Part shown: in pieces, positions 52,846 through 64,000 of the stretch | Layout of the letters: every line of letters begins with the position of its first letter | Position numbering within the stretch: the first letter of the stretch is position 1 | Source: Spinacia oleracea | Taxonomy: Eukaryota; Streptophyta; Magnoliopsida; Caryophyllales; Amaranthaceae | Direction of reading: 5' to 3' | NCBI RefSeq assembly: GCF_020520425.1 | Contig: NC_079489.1 | Coordinates: 83,396,810 to 83,460,809 of the forward strand | DNA: 64,000 nt | Program-made: the position numbers and the translations under genes | The notes under the pieces: model-generated | Seen by the model: only the letters and a program-made list of their open reading frames with translations | Told to the model about the DNA's origin: nothing | Databases searched by the model: none

Positions 52846-55703
52846 TGTAATATCTCGTATTTTTATAATATTTATAAGTATATTTTATTATATTTATAAA
52901 GCTTTTTACGATTTATTAACATTTAAATAATATTTAAATGCATTTTATTTAATGTATTTTAATTAATTACGAAACGAATTTAATTCTTGAGTCGGGAAAT
53001 TAAATGAGTTGCAAATGATTTTTAAAGCTTTGGGTTTTAAATAAAAAGTCCAATTCGTTTTACTAAATGAGCCCAATCAAAAGAGTTTAATTTAAATCCT
53101 AAGCTAGCCCAAATCATTTATTTCCTAAGCCCAACTCAAATCTCCTAAGCCTAGCCCATCAAGGGATTAGGGAGCCTATAAATAGACTCCCCCATCATTA
53201 AATGACCCCCTATTTTGTCATAAACCCTTTTCTCTCTTTCTTGCCCAACACCCCTCTTTCTCTCTCCTCCTTGCTCGTCCGGCCCTCGTCCCGCACACGA
53301 GTGCCCGCTGCTGCTCGTGCCCCTTGCACGGCACATCGCCCATCCCCCTTTGTGCGCGTGTGTTGTTGTTGTGTGGTGCTGCCGATGCTGCCTTCCCTCG
53401 CCCAGCCGCACGCCCACACTCCCTCTCTCTCTCGCCCTCGCGCCGACACTCCCTCACTCCCTTCGCCCGCGCCAGCGCGCGCTGCTCCCCTCTCGACAGC
53501 ACTGCTGCGCGCCCCTGCTGCCCGTTCCTCTTCGTCGCTATACACACGCCCACGAGTGGTGCGTTGTGTGTTGAAGTTGTTGCTTGTTCGTTCGTTGTTC
53601 AATCTTTTTCGCCCAATCACATTAATTCGTGGTTGTTCCGTGCTATAGGCCGGATTGGTATAATTCTCTTCTTCCTTACCTATCCTATTTAAATTCCGTA
53701 TTTTAAATTATTATATTAATATTGTTTTGAGTAATTAAAATGCTGGGAACCGGTTATGAATACCGTGGTTTGAGGATTTGCGTGTTGTGATTCATTAGGC
53801 TTGTTTTAATTATTAAAGGATAAATTTTCAGATTTGTTTATTGAATAAAGTATTGGTTTTTATGATAATAAACTAGTGTTATTGGGATTTTCAAGTTAGG
53901 GTTTTAACCTAGACCTAATGAGTCAATTGATTAGCATAATTAGGTGATCGATGATTTTAATTATGATAATCAATTATATTTTCAGATTTGAATAAAGGTT
54001 TAAAGTGTCAATTTTTATCGATTTTAAAGGCGGAAAAAGTATGTTTTCGTACTAGGGATTGATTTTGCAAATTGAGACGTTTTTATTATTGAAAAACGAT
54101 TGAATTCTAAAGTCTAAAGGAGGTTTTAAATTTTATAAAGTTGCTGGAAATTTAATGAACATGGAAATAAATTAAGTTTCATTATTTTGATGATAGGAGG
54201 TGATTTCTAGTTGAGTGCTCGTTATTGCAAAGTGGCCCCTACGCTTAGGTATTCAAGGTACGTACAAGTCTAGGGCGACCACACCTTTTGTCAATGACAT
54301 TACATGATTGTTGATGATGTGAATTACATTATGTGGAATCATGTTTATTATGGTGAACGAGCATGTGATTTGTGATGTTGGATTTATTGGATCAATTGTT
54401 GTTCAGCATGTTGGAATTATTATGAGTATGGATTTCATTGTCAATCATGTTGTTCAATATTTATGCATGTATGGTTTATTTCACATGCAAGGGATGGATT
54501 ATTTATTTGTATGCTATTGTATGGGATGTCTAGCATATTTTGAGCCAATTATTCGTACTTCGTTGTACTATTTATTTTACCACATGTGAAGGGTTAGCTC
54601 ACGTAAGCCACCGCACATGTAGGGTTCAGTTGGGAATATTATGTATGAAATGAATTAGGATTTGTCGTGCAAGGGCACAACCCTCATGTTAATGTGCATG
54701 ATGTGGAGTCTCACTTTGGTGAGGAGGAACATGGTAGTAATATCACAAGTGTCTTGCCTTGTTGATCACAAGTCCTAAAGCATTTAAAATAAGATTGTTT
54801 TGGTTGTTGTTTATTAATTGTATGTGTGCATGTTGGTGAGTCTTGAGTTCGTCTCTTATAAAATATTAATAAACGTAAAGTGCAACCAGAACAAGCTTCA
54901 AAACTCTTGGAACGTATATACCCTTAGTATGAACAATGGGGGGAGTCTTGCCGGAAATCTCGTACTCCTACTAATGATACAAGACGTTGTTTCATTTATA
55001 TTATGCTCAGGAATTCCGTCGGTATGGCCCGATTTTATTATTATATATTTGGTGTATGGTTGGCTCCCATCACCTTTTCCCTTTGTGGATTATTCTTTTG
55101 GCCCGTTCGAAGCTTATTCTAATTAAATTGTGAGTCAAGAGTCGAGTCAAGAGTCGAGTCTTGTATTCAGGATTGATTATTTATTATTATATGGCTTTTG
55201 CATGTTGATTAGTACTTGGTGAGTGATGCATGTTTTAGTTTCATTCACCCTATGCTTGTAAGTACTCAGCTTTTGCTGACTATGTGCTTTGTGTGTTTTG
55301 GTTATGGCCTTTGCCTTAATGACCCTATGATGATCTATCATTTGCACTTGCATTGATGGGGAGTAGAATAAAATAGCAGGTTGGTAGATCAGAATCATGT
55401 GGCTTGGGATGATCGAGAGAGTTGCATGTTTTTGTATTTTGAACTATTTAATAATACTTTAATTATGTTTGAAAGGTTTGAAACTATTTATGTTTTGGGT
55501 TTTGGGCCATTATGGTTCCAAATTGTAGGAGGCCTCAATATTTCATTTATTATGTTTTTCAAAAGTTAGTTGACATTTAATTCCGCTGCATAATTCTGGT
55601 AATAGCCTTAACCGTTCTCACGGTGGCGGTAATACTTTAGTAATTCCTTTATTTTAAGTTGGAAAATGGTTTTATAAAAGCAAGGAATTATTAGGGTGTT
55701 ACA
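52846..55703 (+). repeat. Chromovirus D 3' LTR
   Basis: 2858 bp, TGTAATATCTCG to AGGGTGTTACA. TATA at 53177-53185; GC-rich leader block ~53280-53575. Near 55137-55157 GAGTCAAGA is duplicated relative to the 5' LTR. Confidence 0.93.
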
Positions 55704-56405
55704 AAGATCTCTGTATTCGATGCCTGAATAATTAATCCTTTTTTTAGTTCACTCTTTACCCTTAAATCACCAATGTTTTAAACTTCAATTGTGCTACTTC
55801 GATAACTACATCCATTGAAATTATTATATATTAGTCTAAAAAGAAGAGAATATGTGATGTAGATGTCACTATACCTGTAAAACGAAATCTAGAAAACTGA
55901 TTGTTTTCAAGTGTTATGGATAAGTTATAATTTGAGCATTATGGAAAATATGTATTAGCCATTTTAGGTTATAAAATTATAACTACAGTATAATTTTCTT
56001 AGTTCTGAAATTAAAATGACATCGCTAATGTGGATTCTACTTATATGTGTGGATCTGGATGTGAGAATTTTGCATCTTTTATTGAATGACATGAAAACAA
56101 CATCTCTATATTCTACTTCAATGCAGTCTTTAGAAACTAGATGTATTTTGGTAGCTATTTTTCCTATAGTAACCCCACATGACATACTTTTCTCTCAAAC
56201 TACTTAGATATTATTTATAAGTATTCCAATTGTCTTGTTATACTGCATACATTTTTTATTACTTACTCAATCACACATGTTATTGTACAATGTTGTGGCG
56301 GATTATAAAGCAGAATAAGATGACAAAGTTCTTGATTCTGATACAACAGGGCAAAGGTCTCACACTCCCATCAATGGGATCAAAATATTGCTACTAAAGT
56401 AGATA
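55704..56405. other. AT-rich flank right of D
   Basis: No gene or repeat recognised. It does not continue either LTR fragment left of D, so the two flanks of D are unrelated. Confidence 0.4.
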
Positions 56406-56650
56406 CTCCCTCCGTCCCTTAATACTCGCCCCAGTTTGACCGACACAAAGTTTTTGAAAATTTAATTGACTTATTAATACATTAGATGGTAGTTGATAGT
56501 GGGGTATTTTTTTTAATATAGTTAATGGAAAATGTGTCAAATAAAGGGATGGGGGTGAGGATGGGTTGAATTTTTTAATGCTTTTTAAGGAAGTAAGAAT
56601 ATAGGTGGGTCATGGTTAAGTGAGAGAAATGATATAATATTAGTAAAAGT
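56406..56650. mobile_element. Stowaway-like MITE, one end
   Basis: CTCCCTCCGTCCCTTAATAC follows TA at 56404-56405, the classic Stowaway start. The interior (GTTGATAGTGGGGTA, GAGAGAAATGATATAATATT) resembles the MITE at 27063. The opposite terminus is not clear. Confidence 0.6.
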
Positions 56651-56869
56651 ATGTCTCGCTCTGAGGAGAGATTGATGATTGATCAGGTGTTGTTGCAAGA
56701 AGAAAAACGAGCAATTATGGAAGTACGGGCTAAATTTGAGTCAGGGGCTGACAGGGAGGCTCACGAAGCTACTATGCGGATGGAAGCCATGCATGCTGAG
56801 CAAGCACAAGCTGAATCACAGGTATGAGTTGATGGCTCAAGCTCAAATTAGAGTCAATGCTCTTTGATA
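56651..56869 (+). pseudogene. Short broken ORF, charged helical protein fragment
   Basis: ATG at 56651 opens MSRSEERLMIDQVLLQEEKR and continues through EVRAKFESGADREAHEATMR and MEAMHAEQAQAES to a stop near 56827. A 1-nt shift continues RYELMAQAQIRVNAL and stops at 56869. The composition suggests an alpha-helical tail such as those of transposon-associated MYB or NAM-like proteins, but I do not recognise the family. Confidence 0.3.
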
Positions 56870-58815
56870 ACACGGAAATGATGCTTTAATGAATCATGAA
56901 CCGACTAACCAGGAGCAAGGGGTCATTTCCGATTAGATGATCAATGGCTGGGAAACAATGCACAGTGGTTTGGGCAATGGTTTGGGCAATAATGCACAGA
57001 ACAGTCTGATGATTTTTTGAATGACGATGCAGAAAATGGAGACATTGCAAGAAGACAAGGCGTGAAAGTGGGGAATTCAATTTGAATTCTAGATGATTTG
57101 TAGGCTGTAGGCAGTAGGCACTGGTAGTTCTGGAAACTGAAATATATTATAAACTTCATACATGCCTTTTCAGGAGTATTAGTGATATTTGGAATTTTGT
57201 GTTTCTGTTTGTGGGTATATGATACCTTAGAATACTCTTATTTTTTAAATTGGTTTATGTTAACTTGCTTTGTATGATCTATTGATTCCTTATTTGTATA
57301 ATTGAAATTCCAAACTGATCGTAACATCCTACGTAGTATATTCTTATTTTTAGTCTGAACTGCATACGCTAATTGCTACGGGTAATTTTTTCTTTTTAGT
57401 TTCGGGCCATTGACAAGAGTAATCAATGCATGGAATAAGATGATTTTGAGGAATTGATGCATACAATTATTGCTTCTATACGTGTAGCATCATTTTATTT
57501 CGCTACATTCTTTGCAGACAAACTTCATGAATATATCAAATCGGCTTTCCCATTCTTTTATCTATGTAGGGTGACACAAACAAAAGTAATTTGAAACTCT
57601 AATGCATTAGGTTATAAAGCTCTCTCGCTTGTCCTCTCGATCTTTACATGTTAATCTTTCGAGGACATTATAAAATAACGTCGGTCTTTTTGTAACGTTA
57701 CGAAAAATTATTGTGAGATTCTGGTGACACCATAATGAAAATCAGGCGTATATTCACCGGTTTAAAATTAAGACAGTAGTGGGTTTTTTCCCTTTCAATT
57801 TCACAAGTGTTTTTTTTTTATAAGAGTACAAACATAAACTTTAATAAATTATAATTTCGCAAATTATACCAATAATAATTTTATAAAAATGATTTTGCTA
57901 TCTAATGCGCGCCGGCCAACAACTAGTTCATGAAAAGTTTTAAACTTGGTTGATGATATTTAAGTTCCGACAATATTTTGTTGTCGCAATTTTATGTGTC
58001 GGAGTTTTATTGGTACATATAGGCAATCTTACGTGTCATCAATTTTTTTTACTATTAATGTAATATTTTTACTATGAAAATATGTAAATAAGATAGTCGA
58101 TATAAAGAATGAAACAAATATTTATCATATTTATAGTAAATGTAATTTCCTTTTATCTTGTAAACTATATTAGGCCCTGTGCACGCACGGATATTTGAAA
58201 ATTATTTTTGACCATCTTTTTTTTATAAAATACTTATTTAACTAATATATTTATCGCTTAAATCTATGTCGTAATTAATAAATCTCGAACTTACTCATTT
58301 TATCATATAATATACAATTTTCGCCCTATTAGGTATTATATATTTTATACATTTAATGTGATGATTTGACCAAAATATTTGATATTCTTAATATGCTAAA
58401 TTGACCTTTACGCATTTTCCTATAGTTTGAGCTTTGATTTATCTATGTCAAAATTCAATTACATCACTTGTGTGAACCTAGAAGTTGGATCCTCTTTTAG
58501 GGGTGGGATTGAGAAAATCAAGCCAAATCTAGTTGATCACACTCTTGACAAATTGAACAAGTTAGAGCCCTTGGTGAGTCTTAAGCAAGATTCATCAACC
58601 TCTCATAACTTACACACAAAATTCAATTTACAAGTATACGAAATACGACGCAACATCCTATACTAGTGAATTTTGGAATGGCATAGGAAATTAACTTTAT
58701 ATAGGATACTATTCTTGGATTTGCAAGAAAATACGCATGCTTATTGTCATGAAGCATAAATTTGTTTCAAGTTCAAATGTCAAATATTCAACATCACTCA
58801 CAAAATCTTAGCTTG
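56870..58815. other. AT-rich intergenic sequence
   Basis: No gene recognised. CCCTGTGCACGCACGG at 58174-58189 is a GC-rich dyad in AT-rich context. A 79-codon frame at 58427-58666 has no recognisable domain. Confidence 0.4.
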
Positions 58816-58891
58816 TAGCCTATGTAGGAATTGAACCTACATCTTCGTGTGTGGTCGCACAATGCTTATACCATATTGAGCTAATAGGCTA
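58816..58891 (-). other. tRNA-like sequence (tRNA pseudogene or SINE head)
   Basis: On the minus strand a 7-bp acceptor stem AGCCTAT/ATAGGCT encloses 74 nt. The A box is TAGCTCAATATGG and the perfect T arm is GTAGG-TTCAATT-CCTAC. The anticodon arm (TTGTGCGACCACACAC) does not form a normal 5-bp stem with a 7-nt loop, so a functional tRNA is doubtful. Confidence 0.5.
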
Positions 58892-59087
58892 GAGTTGACT
58901 TCTAAATAGAATTGTAGGGAAGGATTGAGATCAAAAAGGAATTAGTTTCCAAGTATTAATAAATTAATTACGTACAATTATACAATGTCTAAATTACATG
59001 AGAATAATATGGTCAAAACTCCAAATAGGAGATGGTATAACTTGGTATAGATGAACAAGAAGAGAATACATGGTTGTATATATGTGC
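58892..59087. other. Short AT-rich spacer
   Basis: Nothing recognised. Confidence 0.4.
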
Positions 59088-59437
59088 TTATATAGTTACA
59101 AAGGAAGTTGTTGTTGCTGCTGCAGGTACACAGTTTTCCACAGGAGTCCCGGTAAACTTTGCGAGAAGAGTTAGGAACTCATCCCCACTCACGCTTTGTT
59201 TCTGGAAGAACATCAACAATCTAGCTTGTCAATGGCCTCTCGGTTGTTTCTTATGTGTGTCAAGGCAATCTGATAATCTTCGTCTGTAATTTTCTTCACA
59301 TCATTATCAATATCCCCAGCTAGCCTTTCCGGCATGGAATTTCTTGCCATCATTCTCATGATAACATCTTCACCTTGTGTTGATGCATAAGAGACCATGG
59401 ACCAATATTGAACATTCCAAAAGTAGTCACCATTTGT
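59088..59437 (-). pseudogene. FtsH metalloprotease C-terminal pseudogene (chloroplast FtsH2/8-like)
   Basis: Minus-strand translation gives QMVTTFGM..IGPWSLM, then in a second frame QGEDVIMRMMARNSMPERLA, DIDNDVKKITDEDYQIAL and THIRNNREAIDKL, then in a third frame VSGDEFLTLLAKFTGTPVEN and a stop at 59088. This is the order of the C-terminal protease-domain end of plastid FtsH2/FtsH8 (VAR2-type), which degrade damaged photosystem II proteins in thylakoids. At least two frameshifts (near 59380 and 59215) disable it. The ATPase domain and the HExxH protease motif would lie upstream (above 59437), but nothing recognisable remains there. Confidence 0.85.
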
Positions 59438-60395
59438 AATAATAAACCACAGCAATGAATCAGTTTCCTTGTCAGAAACTATCAAAAACTCGGTGATTAT
59501 GACTCAATCAATAGTGTATTATTGGCTTCAACAAGCTTAAAGAGTGCTTATTTCTTCACTGACTTACAGTCTCAGTGTAATTAATCCCGATTCATAGGAA
59601 AACAAAAACTCGAAAAAAGGCTGCTTGTGTGTATTTCAAGAACAATCTTCATTAGTTAGAATTATAACAATTTTCACCAAGAGAAGAGGAGTTGGTTGCA
59701 AAGTTACCTAAATATGAACCTCTGTAGCTAGAATCTCAAGTGCAGTGCTCAAAATAGTATGAAGTATCCAATTTCAAATGGTTAGAATTCTCTATGTCCA
59801 TGGTATAACCGCAGAAAACAAAGACATATACCACAAGCCTGATACTTAATTGATGAAGCATTTAATGGGACTTAAAAGCTACTATTCCAAGGCTCCTACA
59901 ATTATTCCAATTAAAGCAATACGAAGAACTGATATACCAGACTGGAATCACAAGCAAAAGACAATTGTTTTATTGTTGAAAATTAAAGACCAAAATCCCA
60001 GAATGTACATACCCAAAAATTACAGAATTCCAAGAGACAATATTTGGTTGAGACATTTTCATCAAATCCAAAGACAAACCCAACCATTCCCATGACTGTA
60101 ATTCCAAATAAATCAATGAATTAAAGAGTTGTAAGTTTATGTGAAATTTTAAATCATTTACCTTCTTTTGATTAGCGGGCTAAAAATTTCAGGTTTGTTC
60201 AACACTGATGGAGTCAACAAAGTTTAAGGGAAGTCAAGAAGCCTGTACATCATCCATGCCTAGAGATAGTTTCATTGAACATATGGAGAAACAAAAGAAT
60301 GTGGACCCTTCGCATCCTAGTAGCCGAAGATCTTATGCCCGTGGAGGATGAATAGGATTTGCCTCTTCGAAAGGTATTGGAGAAGTGTGGTAAGC
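59438..60395. other. Flank with an unrecognised coding-like fragment
   Basis: Mostly non-coding. At 60208-60346 a + frame reads MESTKFKGSQEACTSSMPRD and continues through HMEKQKNVDPSHPSSRRSYA to a stop. It is unrecognised and may be a remnant of a host exon. The frame at 59850-60095 has no recognisable domain. Confidence 0.3.
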
Positions 60396-63147
60396 TGTAA
60401 TCCCCCGTAAATTTATAAATTTTATTAAATATATTTTAACGTATATTATTTATAATTAAATAGAATTTATGAAGTTTAGTAATAAATATATATTTAACGT
60501 AATTTATTTTTATACGTTCTAAATATTTCAACGATTTATGAAATCAAAAAAATAATTTTAGAATTTTATGTTGAAAAGAATTTGAATTGCGAAAACACGT
60601 TCGATTGAATTTGGAAAACAATATTAACTGGTTTTGGATTCAAACAAACTCAATTCTAATCCTAGCCCAAATTAACAAAGCCCAAAACAAGAAAACCCAT
60701 ATTATCAACCCATAATTCAACTTCACGTAAAATCAAGAAAGCCAAAAACCCTCTTCTCTCCTCTCCTCCAATTCACGTGAAAAGCAAGCAAACTCTCTCT
60801 CTGCTTCAGCCACCGCCGCCCTCCTTGCTGTTGTCCCTCACGCCGCCGGCCAACCACCTCAGACGCTCCTCCTCCGTCGCGTGCAACCTTCCTCGCCGGT
60901 AACTTCTTCTTCCTCCTTTTCTCCTTCGGTTTTCCTTCTCCCTTTCGTTCTCTCCTCCTTAATGCTTGTGTTCATTTGTTGCGACAGCCACCTGCACCTC
61001 GTCGCTGCCGCCAACCAACCAGCACCGGCCGTTGGCCCCTTCCCTTCTCCTTCGCGAAGCATCAACACTCCTCCTTTTCTTTCTCCTCTGCGTGCGTTTC
61101 CTCCTGCTTGCACCACCAGCCACCTTCGGTCACCCTGCTGCGCCACCACCCATCGCCGCGCTGCCACTGTGGCATCGCCGTGCCGCTGCACCAACCGCCG
61201 TCAGCTCTTCCTCCCTTCACTTTTTGGTTTACTCCTAACCCTAAGCTAATTTAATGTTTTAATTATGTTTAATTAATTTAATTTATGTTTTCTTGAATTA
61301 AATTTTATAGTTTTATAATTTAATTATGAATTTCAGATTATATGTTTTGCATAATCAAATTATTAATTTTCAGATTATGTAATTGAATTGGAATTTGAAT
61401 TTTAATTATTTAAAGCATGAAATTTTAAGGTTTTAAAGGTTTAATAGTTTTGAAATCATGGTAGAATGATTATAAATTATTAAAGTTATTGTTTTTATGA
61501 TTTCAAAGTTTTGGGAGTAGTTTGAAATTAGTTATATTGCTGAAAATTTAAAGTATGATGTTTGCGAAGAGTTTTCAACGAATTTCAATAATTAATATAA
61601 TAATTATGATGCTAGGAAACCAAATATTCAAGTTTCGATATTGAAAAATGTTCTAATTATGTTTAGGAAGGGTTTGAAGCTCCCTAATGTTGTTGAAAAT
61701 TCAATATGAATTGATATGAGTCTATATTGGTTGTTGTTAGGTGGAGAATTCTCCGTAGGCGACTTTTGAATTATTAAAGTGGTCTTGCAGTTTGTTTACA
61801 CAAGGTACGTACATACCTGCGTGCTTGGAATGTGTGCTAATTGTTGAAATCATGTTGATATTATTGTTGAACTTGGTGATGTTGATATTATAGACAAACT
61901 TGGTTATATGGAATGTGCATGTTTAATACTGTTGGACAAACTTATTGAACTTATTTTGCACTATAAGAACTGTAACATGTTAGTATGGATGTTTGATACA
62001 AACATGTTGGTTGGGAACACTAGATTATTCTATATGATTGGGTTGGATCAATTGGTTGTTGTTCCCTTTCTATCTTTTCACTACTTTATAAGGGCGGAGG
62101 ACCTTGTTTAGTAAGTTGAAACTCTATGCCCATATACAGGGTTGCTCATGGTTAAAGGAAAGGTTGGTTAAGTTGGAATGAGTCTTGATTGATGCTTTTA
62201 TGATCACTTACTTAATTCCAAGATAAAAACAGTTGTGAACAAATGTGAATTGTCTGTCTTATGTAATGGTTGAGTCATAACGGAATCTCAATTTGTAAAT
62301 CATGTAAAGTGAAACTGAATAGCAATAGCTTTAGACTGTGCACGTCTGAAGTGACGGACAAACAGGAGTTGGGGTTCATGGTGGTAGCCCATGGCCTTTA
62401 ATTCGGACCGGATTGATCACCGTGTCCTATTTTTATTTAAACGTTCCTCGATATCGCAGGTCACTGAGGTTACGGAGTCGCGCCCGTACCTCGTCTTCCT
62501 TAGTGAAGACTTCTGGATGGTCAACTCGGTCCATTGTCTATTTCAACTAAAATAATATTTTTGCTAAAAGTCTAGCCTAGTCTAGTCTGGTCAAGTATGG
62601 TCGTCAAACTATCATGTTTTGTCTGCCCTTGTTTGTGTTCATTAGTATCATGTTAGGGTTGTTCGTTTAATAGAATCATGTAAGGATTATTATTGATTTA
62701 GTATGTAGTACTCAGCTTTGCTGATTACGTGCTTTTGCTTGTGCATGTTGATCATGGCTATGCCTTATTGATCCTGTGATGACCCAATCTTTGGTGAGCA
62801 GTCTCTAAGGATCAATAAGCATTGTCCATCTGCAGGTTTGAAGATGTTGCATCATTGGGATCGGGAATAGAGAGCTTGTATTTAGTTTTGATTTGCTAAG
62901 TTGACTTGGGTTTGCTTAATTGGACTTTAAACTTGTCATACTATTTATATTTCCTTATTTTCGTTGGTTGATTTTTGGGACTAAACCTGTAATCGATTAT
63001 TTATAAACCTAAAGTTAGTTTTATGTTTTCCGCTGCAAAATTCTGAATAAGCCGTTACGTTTTCACACGGGCGATAATGCCTTGATAATTCTCTACGTTT
63101 ATATTAAAAGGTTATTTTAGAAAAGAGAGAATTGTCGGGGTGTTACA
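60396..63147 (+). repeat. Gypsy chromovirus F 5' LTR
   Basis: 2752 bp starting TGTAATCCCCCGTAAATTT and ending TCGGGGTGTTACA, followed after 3 bp by a PBS-like TGGTATCTAGAAGC. It resembles the D LTR in layout, including a GC-rich Ser/Pro-coding block (60790-61240) and the shared 3' text GTACTCAGCTTTGCTGA-TACGTGC. It differs strongly in sequence, so it is a related but distinct family. Confidence 0.85.
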
Positions 63148-64000
63148 AAGTGGTATCTAGAAGCTAAGGTTTTACTTTAATAAATTTTTAGGCGCCTAAC
63201 TATCTAGTTATTTAAAATAAAATTCTTAAAAATCGAGCTTCTATGATTATAGTGTTCAAAAATTGGTACTTTTTTTTGGGGGGCCGATTTCCTTTTATCT
63301 TGTTTGAAAGAACATAATATTTTTATTTAAATTCGAAATCAAATTATTTATTCAAGTTAAAGCGATACTTTCGAAATTTTTATTTTTCTTATTATTTATT
63401 ATTCAAAAAATGAGTACATTTTTTAAAGAAGTTCAAAAAAAAAAAAAAAATTTTAGTTGTTTCAAGATTTAGAATTCGTTATTTAGGAAATATAAACTTT
63501 TTCGAATTAATAACTTTATTTTCGAATTTATTCGCTACGCATTTCCTTAATTTATTTCACTTTATTTATTTTATATTTTTATTTATGTTATTATTCTATG
63601 TTATAATTTTCTTATATTATCGTCGTTTTACTTTGTTAATTAAATTATTTCAATGCTTTAGTTTATGAGAGATGGGTAGTATAAAAAGGGCATATAAGAT
63701 AGAATTATATGTGCATTAGTAGCTAGTCAATGATAAGAAGTTGATTGTTATGAACGTGCGTGTACTAAATGTTTAAGTGTTGCATTTAAATCTGCATTAG
63801 AGAGATTGTTTGATTCCATCGAACTTATTGCTTTATTGAACTTTGATTATGGTTTGGTTGGGAAATCGTTAGTGAGGCCTTAAGTTGTTTCTTTAAGGAA
63901 TAAAATATCCCTTTATGAAGAAAGTCGTGTTTGGATGTGAGTATTTTGCTAGATACAAGACCAACCCATCTTAATAAGAGAGACCATCATAGCACCCACT
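63148..64000 (+). mobile_element. Start of chromovirus F internal region
   Basis: PBS at 63151, then an AT-rich leader like that of D. From 63897 GGAATAAAATATCCCTT and AAAGTCGTGTTTGGATGTGA align with the start of the extra ORF of D (KIVFACDYL region). A deletion of ~60 bp and a stop after YKTNPS show decay. The element continues beyond the window. Confidence 0.75.

Larger units (their letters stand above)
29978..55703 (+). mobile_element. Tekay-like Ty3/gypsy chromovirus D, split by C2
   Basis: LTRs at 29978-32846 (2869 bp) and 52846-55703 (2858 bp) both begin TGTAATA-CTCG and end AGGGTGTTACA. Between them in order are a PBS, an extra acidic ORF, gag (split by a 13.2-kb insertion), protease, RT, RNase H, integrase and a chromodomain-like C terminus. 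That order and the long LTRs match the Tekay/Del chromovirus lineage. Five-base flanks CAACC and AAGAT do not match, so no target duplication is seen. Several stops and a frameshift make it non-autonomous. Confidence 0.88.

Noticed and set aside
60859..61254. Overlapping frames in the GC-rich part of the F LTR
   Set aside because: Compositional; lies inside an LTR and does not match the D LTR frame.

Overview
The window is nuclear DNA of a flowering plant. It has spliced plant-type ORFs, LTR retrotransposons of plant lineages (Tat/Ogre and Tekay-like Ty3/gypsy, Ty1/copia), a PIF/Harbinger and a CACTA transposon, MITE-like and SINE-like repeats, and pieces of the plant genes ECT (YTH-domain) and FtsH. 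The species cannot be fixed from sequence alone; Amaranthaceae is a weak guess. I see no complete host gene: this is a nested transposon block with pseudogene debris.

Left block (1-25167). A decayed Ty1/copia element (C1: internal region 1-5827, 3' LTR 5828-7181) abuts the inside of a Tat/Ogre-like element on the + strand (A, 7182-20998, 3' LTR 19528-20998). A carries no recognisable polyprotein. Instead it holds an antisense fragment of an ECT m6A-reader gene, diverged repeats, and an apparently intact PIF/Harbinger element (14103-19054, TSD TAA) with a MYB-like ORF and a DDE transposase. A in turn sits inside the antisense ORF of another Tat-like element (H, 20999-25167, minus strand) that has gag-protease but no RT or integrase.

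Middle (25168-29977). Microsatellites and a CTGAA minisatellite are followed by an inverted-repeat element invaded by a tRNA-type SINE and an 820-bp non-autonomous CACTA element (TSD CAT). Then come a Stowaway-like MITE, an AT-rich stretch, and two truncated LTR fragments.

Right block (29978-55703). A Tekay-like chromovirus (D) has 2.9-kb LTRs, an extra acidic ORF before gag, and a pol ending in a chromodomain-like tail. Its gag-pol is split by copia element C2 (35908-49102, TSD GCTAT, same family as C1). C2 is split by B (37209-47087, minus strand, same family as A). B keeps 5' LTR, PBS, gag-protease and a convergent spliced antisense ORF with its own TATA box, but no RT, RNase H or integrase. 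Its 3' end was lost in a deletion sealed by templated filler DNA.

Right flank (55704-64000). MITE remnants, a short broken ORF, a tRNA-like sequence, an FtsH pseudogene, and the 5' LTR and leader of another D-like element (F) that runs off the window.

The most unusual signal is a ~58-bp GC-rich double-palindrome module found ten times, all inside the A/B Tat family. Three copies lie 74-82 bp upstream of a TATA box: both LTR promoters and the antisense-ORF promoter.
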